Part shown: one piece after another, positions 60,248-64,000 of the stretch
How the letters are laid out: each line of letters starts with the position of its first letter
Position numbering within the stretch: the stretch's first letter is position 1
Origin: Pseudomonas protegens CHA0
GTDB taxonomy: Bacteria > Pseudomonadota > Gammaproteobacteria > Pseudomonadales > Pseudomonadaceae
DNA: 64,000 bases
NCBI RefSeq assembly: GCF_000397205.1
Contig: NC_021237.1
Span: 5,959,001-6,023,000, forward strand
Reading direction: 5' to 3'
Notes under the pieces: generated by a model
The model's database searches: none
What the model was told of the DNA's origin: nothing
The model's input: the letters and a program-made list of their open reading frames with translations, nothing else
Translations under genes and position numbers: made by a program

Positions 60248-60802
60248 ATGAACCGCACCGGCCGCGCCCTGACACTGGGCTGCCTGTTGCTCCTTCAGCC
60301 CCTGCTCGCGCATGCACAAGCAGGTGGCAACTCGTTGTTGATCCCGGCGCTGGGTCGCTGCACCCTCGATCCCCAGGCTCAGGACCAGGCCGAGGCCCTC
60401 ACCGCCTGCCAGAAGGCCGCCGACGAGGGGGATGCCGAGGCGCAATACGAGTTGGGTGAGTTCTACTACGAGGGCAAAGGTGCGCCGCAAGATTTCAATC
60501 AAGCCCTGAGCTACTTCGAAAAGGCCTCCTTGCAAGGCCATGCCCAGGCGCAATTCAAGCTGGGCACCATGTTCTTCCACGGTGAAGGCGTGCCGGCCAA
60601 TAACGTGCAGGCTTACATCGTGCTGAAGATGGCTGCGGTCAATGGCGCCGAAGACGCCCTGGACACCGCCGACGAAGTCGCCGAGCACATGCAGCGCGAC
60701 GAACTGGAAGTTGCGACCCAGGTACTGGGACAGATTTTCCGCAAATACCTGATGGAACTGCAGAGCGCCGATGGGCGTTCACCCTTCTCGCCCCTGCCGT
60801 AG
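60248..60802 (+). CDS. Secreted Sel1-repeat protein
   Basis: A 184-residue protein with a signal peptide (about 1-24, ending AHAQAG) and at least two Sel1-like repeats: GDAEAQYELGEFYYEGKGAP and GHAQAQFKLGTMFFHGEGVP, with AYIVLKMAAVNG starting a third. Such repeats mediate protein contacts, often in the periplasm. Start at 60248 (MNRTGRAL) follows GAGGTAAG at some distance; the longer frame from 60200 is rejected. Confidence 0.85.
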   Translation: MNRTGRALTLGCLLLLQPLLAHAQAGGNSLLIPALGRCTLDPQAQDQAEALTACQKAADEGDAEAQYELGEFYYEGKGAPQDFNQALSYFEKASLQGHAQAQFKLGTMFFHGEGVPANNVQAYIVLKMAAVNGAEDALDTADEVAEHMQRDELEVATQVLGQIFRKYLMELQSADGRSPFSPLP

Positions 60803-60879
60803 GCATTTGCGCCTCAGTCGCCGGTGAGCCGGCTTCCACACAGACAACCGCCCTCCCGGAAAGACGGAATCGGCCAGGC

Positions 60880-61206
60880 TTACTTTTCCGGCATCGGCAT
60901 CGGGAACGGCATGACATTGCTCACCCCGCGGGCCTCGCTGATCTTCGGCGTACCCAGGCGCTCGACTTCATCGATGCGCACGATCGAATGCATCGGCACA
61001 AAGCTGCGCACTACACCTTCGAACTGGGCCTTGAGCTTCTCCTCGCTCGGGTCAACGACCACTTGCGTGCGCTCGCCAAAGACGAACTCTTCCACTTCCA
61101 GGAAACCCCACAGATCACTCTGATAGATCTGCTTGGCGTACATTTCGAACACCTGGCCCTGGTTGAGGAAAATCACCTTGTAGATTGGAGCTTCACGTTT
61201 GGTCAT
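60880..61206 (-). CDS. DUF1820-family protein
   Basis: A 108-residue soluble protein: IYKVIFLNQGQVFEMYAKQI, DLWGFLEVEEFVFGERTQVV and VPMHSIVRIDEVERLGTPKI are the DUF1820 core. The C-terminus is proline/methionine-rich (MPFPMPMPEK). ATG 61206 is used; six upstream codons are rejected. It is divergent from miaB. Function unknown; it is well conserved next to miaB in pseudomonads. Confidence 0.85.
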   Translation of the reverse strand: MTKREAPIYKVIFLNQGQVFEMYAKQIYQSDLWGFLEVEEFVFGERTQVVVDPSEEKLKAQFEGVVRSFVPMHSIVRIDEVERLGTPKISEARGVSNVMPFPMPMPEK

Positions 61207-61300
61207 GGCGGGCGGGTAACACATCGGGGGACAAAAATAGGGCGCGAACTATAGCATAGCTACCCGATGCACAACCCTAGGAACCTGTGGGCATGGCCCC

Positions 61301-61306
61301 TATAAT
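61301..61306 (+). promoter_or_regulatory. -10 element of miaB
   Basis: TATAAT followed by GCGCGG, 35 nt before the miaB ATG. A matching -35 is not clear (AGGAAC-like at the right distance). Confidence 0.5.
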
Positions 61307-61340
61307 GCGCGGTTCTTTGAATCACGTGATGATCCCGTCC

Positions 61341-62669
61341 ATGGCCAAGAAGCTTTACATCGAAACCCACGGTTGCCAGATGAACGAGTACGACAGCTCG
61401 CGCATGGTGGACCTGCTGGGCGAACATCAGGCCCTGGAAGTCACCGCACGCGCCGAAGATGCGGACGTCATCCTGCTCAACACCTGCTCCATTCGCGAAC
61501 GCGCCCAGGACCGGGTGTACTCCCAGCTCGGGCGCTGGCGTGAGCTCAAGCTGGCCAATCCGGACATGGTGATCGCCGTAGGCGGTTGCGTGGCCAGCCA
61601 GGAGGGCGCGGCCATCCGCGACCGCGCCCCCTATGTAGACGTGGTCTTCGGCCCGCAGACCCTGCACCGCCTGCCGGAAATGATCGACGTCGCGCGCATC
61701 ACCAAATTGCCGCAGGTCGACGTCTCGTTCCCGGAAATCGAAAAGTTCGACCACCTGCCCGAGCCCCGGATCGATGGCCCGAGCGCCTATGTCTCGGTGA
61801 TGGAAGGCTGCAGCAAGTACTGCACCTTCTGCGTCGTGCCCTACACCCGCGGCGAAGAAGTCAGCCGGCCCTTCGACGATGTGATCGCCGAGATCATCCA
61901 CCTGGCGGAAAACGGCGTCCGCGAGGTGACCCTGCTGGGACAGAACGTCAACGGCTATCGCGGCCAAACCCACGACGGGCGCATGGCCGACCTGGCCGAA
62001 TTGATTCGTGTGGTTGCCGCGATCGATGGCATCGAGCGAATTCGCTACACCACCTCACATCCACTGGAGTTCTCCGACAGCCTGATCCAGGCGCATGCCG
62101 AAGTACCAGAACTGGTGAAGCACCTGCACCTGCCGGTGCAATCCGGCTCGGACCGGATCCTCGCGGCCATGAAGCGCAATCACACCGCCCTGGAGTACAA
62201 GTCCAAGCTGCGCAAGCTCAGGGCGGCTGTTCCGGGAATCTGCATCAGTTCGGACTTTATCGTCGGCTTCCCAGGCGAGACGGAGAAGGATTTCCAGCAG
62301 ACCATGAAACTGATCGAAGACGTCGGTTTCGACTTCTCCTACTCCTTCGTCTACAGCCAACGGCCGGGAACACCGGCCGCCGACCTAGCCGACGAAACAC
62401 CGGAGGCGGTGAAAAAGGAACGGCTCAACGCCTTGCAGCACCGCCTCAACCAGCAAGGTTTTGAAATCAGCCGACAAATGGTCGGCTCTACCCAGCGCAT
62501 CCTGGTGACCGACTACTCGAAGAAAGACCCGGGCGAACTGCAGGGACGGACCGAGAACAACCGCATCGTCAACTTCCGCTGTGACAATCCCACACTGATC
62601 GGCCAGTTCGCCGACGTGTACATCGACTCGGCGCAGCCTCACTCGCTGCGCGGCTCCCTGCTGCAATAA
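61341..62669 (+). CDS. miaB: tRNA-2-methylthio-N6-dimethylallyladenosine synthase
   Basis: A 442-residue radical-SAM methylthiotransferase. The N-terminal cluster cysteines are in [21 protein letters not shown] and AVGGCVASQ; the radical-SAM motif is CSKYCTFC (C-x3-C-x2-C). A C-terminal TRAM domain covers about 375-442. It adds the methylthio group to i6A37 of tRNAs. Start at 61341 ([11 protein letters not shown]) is standard. It begins the miaB-ybeZ-ybeY cluster. Confidence 0.97.
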
Positions 62670-62782
62670 CCTGGCAGGGAAAAGCCCCAGCAGCCCTTGC
62701 TCCGCATAAGAGCTTTCGCACCCAGGCTGCTGGCGTTATCCTTGAATTCATCTTAATTGCCGTTGGGCGGCTAAAAACGACC

Positions 62783-63802
62783 TTGAACGCACCCATAGAA
62801 CCTCATCGTTTCATCCTCGAGCCCTTCGAGGCTCGCCGCTTCGCCAATCTGTGCGGGCAATTCGACGAGCATCTGCGCTTGATCGAACAGCGCCTGACGA
62901 TCGAGATCCGCAACCGCGGCAATCAGTTCGAACTGATCGGCGAACCCAAGCAAACCACCTCCGCGGAAAACCTTCTGCGCCGTCTCTACCGGGAAACCAA
63001 GGGCACCGAGCTGTCGCCGGACCTGGTCCACCTGTTCTTGCAGGAGTCTGCCGTGCAAGAGCTGGACAACCCTTCGGTAGCCGATGCCGCCGTGGCCCTG
63101 CGCACCAAGAAAGGCATGATTCGCCCCCGCGGCCTGAATCAGCAGCGCTACGTCAAAGAGATCCTCGGCAACGACATCAACTTCGGCATTGGCCCGGCCG
63201 GTACCGGCAAGACCTACCTGGCCGTGGCCTGCGCCGTGGACGCCCTGGAACGCGAGCAGGTGCGACGCATCCTGCTGGTGCGCCCGGCGGTAGAAGCCGG
63301 CGAAAAGCTCGGTTTCCTGCCCGGCGACCTGGCCCAAAAGATCGACCCCTACCTGCGCCCGCTGTACGACGCCCTGTATGAAATGCTCGGCTTCGAACAC
63401 GTGGCCAAGCTCATCGAACGCCAGGTCATCGAGATCGCGCCCCTGGCCTACATGCGCGGCCGCACCTTGAACAACAGCTTCATCATCCTCGATGAGAGCC
63501 AGAACACCACCGTGGAACAGATGAAGATGTTCCTGACACGGATCGGTTTCGGCTCCACTGCGGTGATCACCGGCGACATCACCCAGGTCGACCTGCCCAA
63601 GGGCACCAAGTCCGGCCTGGCCCATGTGATCAACGTGCTCAAGGATGTGCCTGGTATCAGCTTCACTCACTTCATGCCCAAGGACGTGGTGCGCCATCCG
63701 CTGGTGCAACGCATCGTCGAAGCCTACGAGCGCTTCGAACTGCACGCTGCCGACGAGGCCGCCAAGGCTGCAGCAGACCGAGGCAACCGCCACGATGCTT
63801 GA
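62783..63802 (+). CDS. ybeZ: PhoH-like ATPase YbeZ
   Basis: A 339-residue ATPase. Walker A is [19 protein letters not shown], Walker [12 protein letters not shown], with [17 protein letters not shown] between them. Start is TTG at 62783 giving (M)NAPIEPHRF; no ATG is in frame nearby and there is no clear ribosome site. It overlaps ybeY by 8 bp and acts with YbeY in RNA metabolism. CCAGCAGCC/GGCTGCTGG (62687-62733) before it may end the miaB transcript. Confidence 0.94.
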   Translation: MNAPIEPHRFILEPFEARRFANLCGQFDEHLRLIEQRLTIEIRNRGNQFELIGEPKQTTSAENLLRRLYRETKGTELSPDLVHLFLQESAVQELDNPSVADAAVALRTKKGMIRPRGLNQQRYVKEILGNDINFGIGPAGTGKTYLAVACAVDALEREQVRRILLVRPAVEAGEKLGFLPGDLAQKIDPYLRPLYDALYEMLGFEHVAKLIERQVIEIAPLAYMRGRTLNNSFIILDESQNTTVEQMKMFLTRIGFGSTAVITGDITQVDLPKGTKSGLAHVINVLKDVPGISFTHFMPKDVVRHPLVQRIVEAYERFELHAADEAAKAAADRGNRHDA

Positions 63803-64000
63803 GCTTGACCTGCAGCGCGCCAGCCAACAGCCGGCCCCCAGCGATGAACAGTTCCGCCAGTGGTGCGAGCTGGCCCTGCGCCAGCGCACCGCCGATTCGG
63901 AACTGACCATCCGCCTGGTGGACGAAGCAGAAGGGCGTGAGCTGAACCACACCTGGCGTCATAAGGATTACGCCACCAATGTGCTGTCATTTCCTGCCGA
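63795..64000 (+). CDS. ybeY: Endoribonuclease YbeY, C-terminus beyond window
   Basis: The ATG at 63795 opens a frame still open at 64000 (68 residues seen). [20 protein letters not shown] and DYATNVLSF are typical of YbeY; the zinc site H-x3-H-x5-H would lie after the window end. It starts inside the last codons of ybeZ. YbeY is needed for 16S rRNA 3'-end maturation and ribosome quality control. Confidence 0.93.
   Translation, partial: MLELDLQRASQQPAPSDEQFRQWCELALRQRTADSELTIRLVDEAEGRELNHTWRHKDYATNVLSFPA

Noticed and set aside
1..64000. tRNA, rRNA, insertion sequences, prophage or integron
   Set aside because: None seen on reading both strands; no transposase, integrase or phage structural motif among the supported genes, and base composition is even.

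Overview
The window is GC-rich chromosomal DNA from a fluorescent-group Pseudomonas. The evidence is the gene content and order (miaB-ybeZ-ybeY, thiD-thiE-hemL, amn, aidB), a heme-hemophore has operon, a quinate/protocatechuate locus, and several copies of the GTAGGAGC...GCGAA REP family typical of this group. No tRNA, rRNA, IS element, prophage or CRISPR array was seen. Two genes are cut by the window edges: a secreted hypothetical protein on the left and ybeY on the right.

Region by region. 1-2945: secreted hypothetical, AzgA-type purine permease, trmA. 3117-13005: a complete leftward has heme-uptake operon in the order hasI (ECF sigma), hasS (FecR-type anti-sigma), hasR (TonB receptor), hasA (hemophore), hasD-hasE-hasF (type I secretion), headed by a good Fur box. 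13055-28591: a hydroaromatic catabolic island with a type II dehydroquinase, a QsuD-type quinate/shikimate dehydrogenase, a TetR regulator, the QuiC1 dehydroshikimate dehydratase fusion, an MFS transporter and a chemoreceptor. These are followed by a less clear module (DMT exporter, sugar-isomerase-like enzyme, Gfo/Idh/MocA oxidoreductase, IclR regulator, aldo-keto reductase), and then pcaG, pcaH and pcaQ. Together they give uptake and sensing of quinate/shikimate, conversion to protocatechuate, and ring cleavage to 3-carboxymuconate.

The main observation is a 15-bp inverted repeat, GTTCGATTAYCGAAC, found upstream of aroQ, upstream of quiC1, upstream of the Gfo/Idh gene and, in degraded form, upstream of iclR. 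It resembles the PcaR-type (IclR family) operator and ties the unassigned module to the quinate genes as one regulon. A separate PcaQ-type site (ATAACC-N4-GGTTAT) overlaps the pcaQ stop codon ahead of pcaHG.

28731-57000 is mostly housekeeping and conserved hypothetical genes: YpfJ protease, hydrolases, tesB, a histone-deacetylase-like enzyme, a DEAD-box helicase, a NYN nuclease next to a DEDDh exonuclease, hrpB, a CDF transporter, rluE, amn, aidB and a hybrid sensor kinase. Within it, 33812-34183 holds three in-phase copies of a 134-bp repeat, each carrying a DnaA-box-like TGTGGAYAA, and 49411-49826 holds a strong leftward terminator with no annotated gene feeding it (a possible small RNA). 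57289-64000 is thiD, thiE, hemL, a Sel1-repeat protein, DUF1820, miaB, ybeZ and ybeY, with a long imperfect inverted repeat between hemL and the Sel1 gene.

All functional names are from reading motifs and recalled family sequences. No database search was possible.
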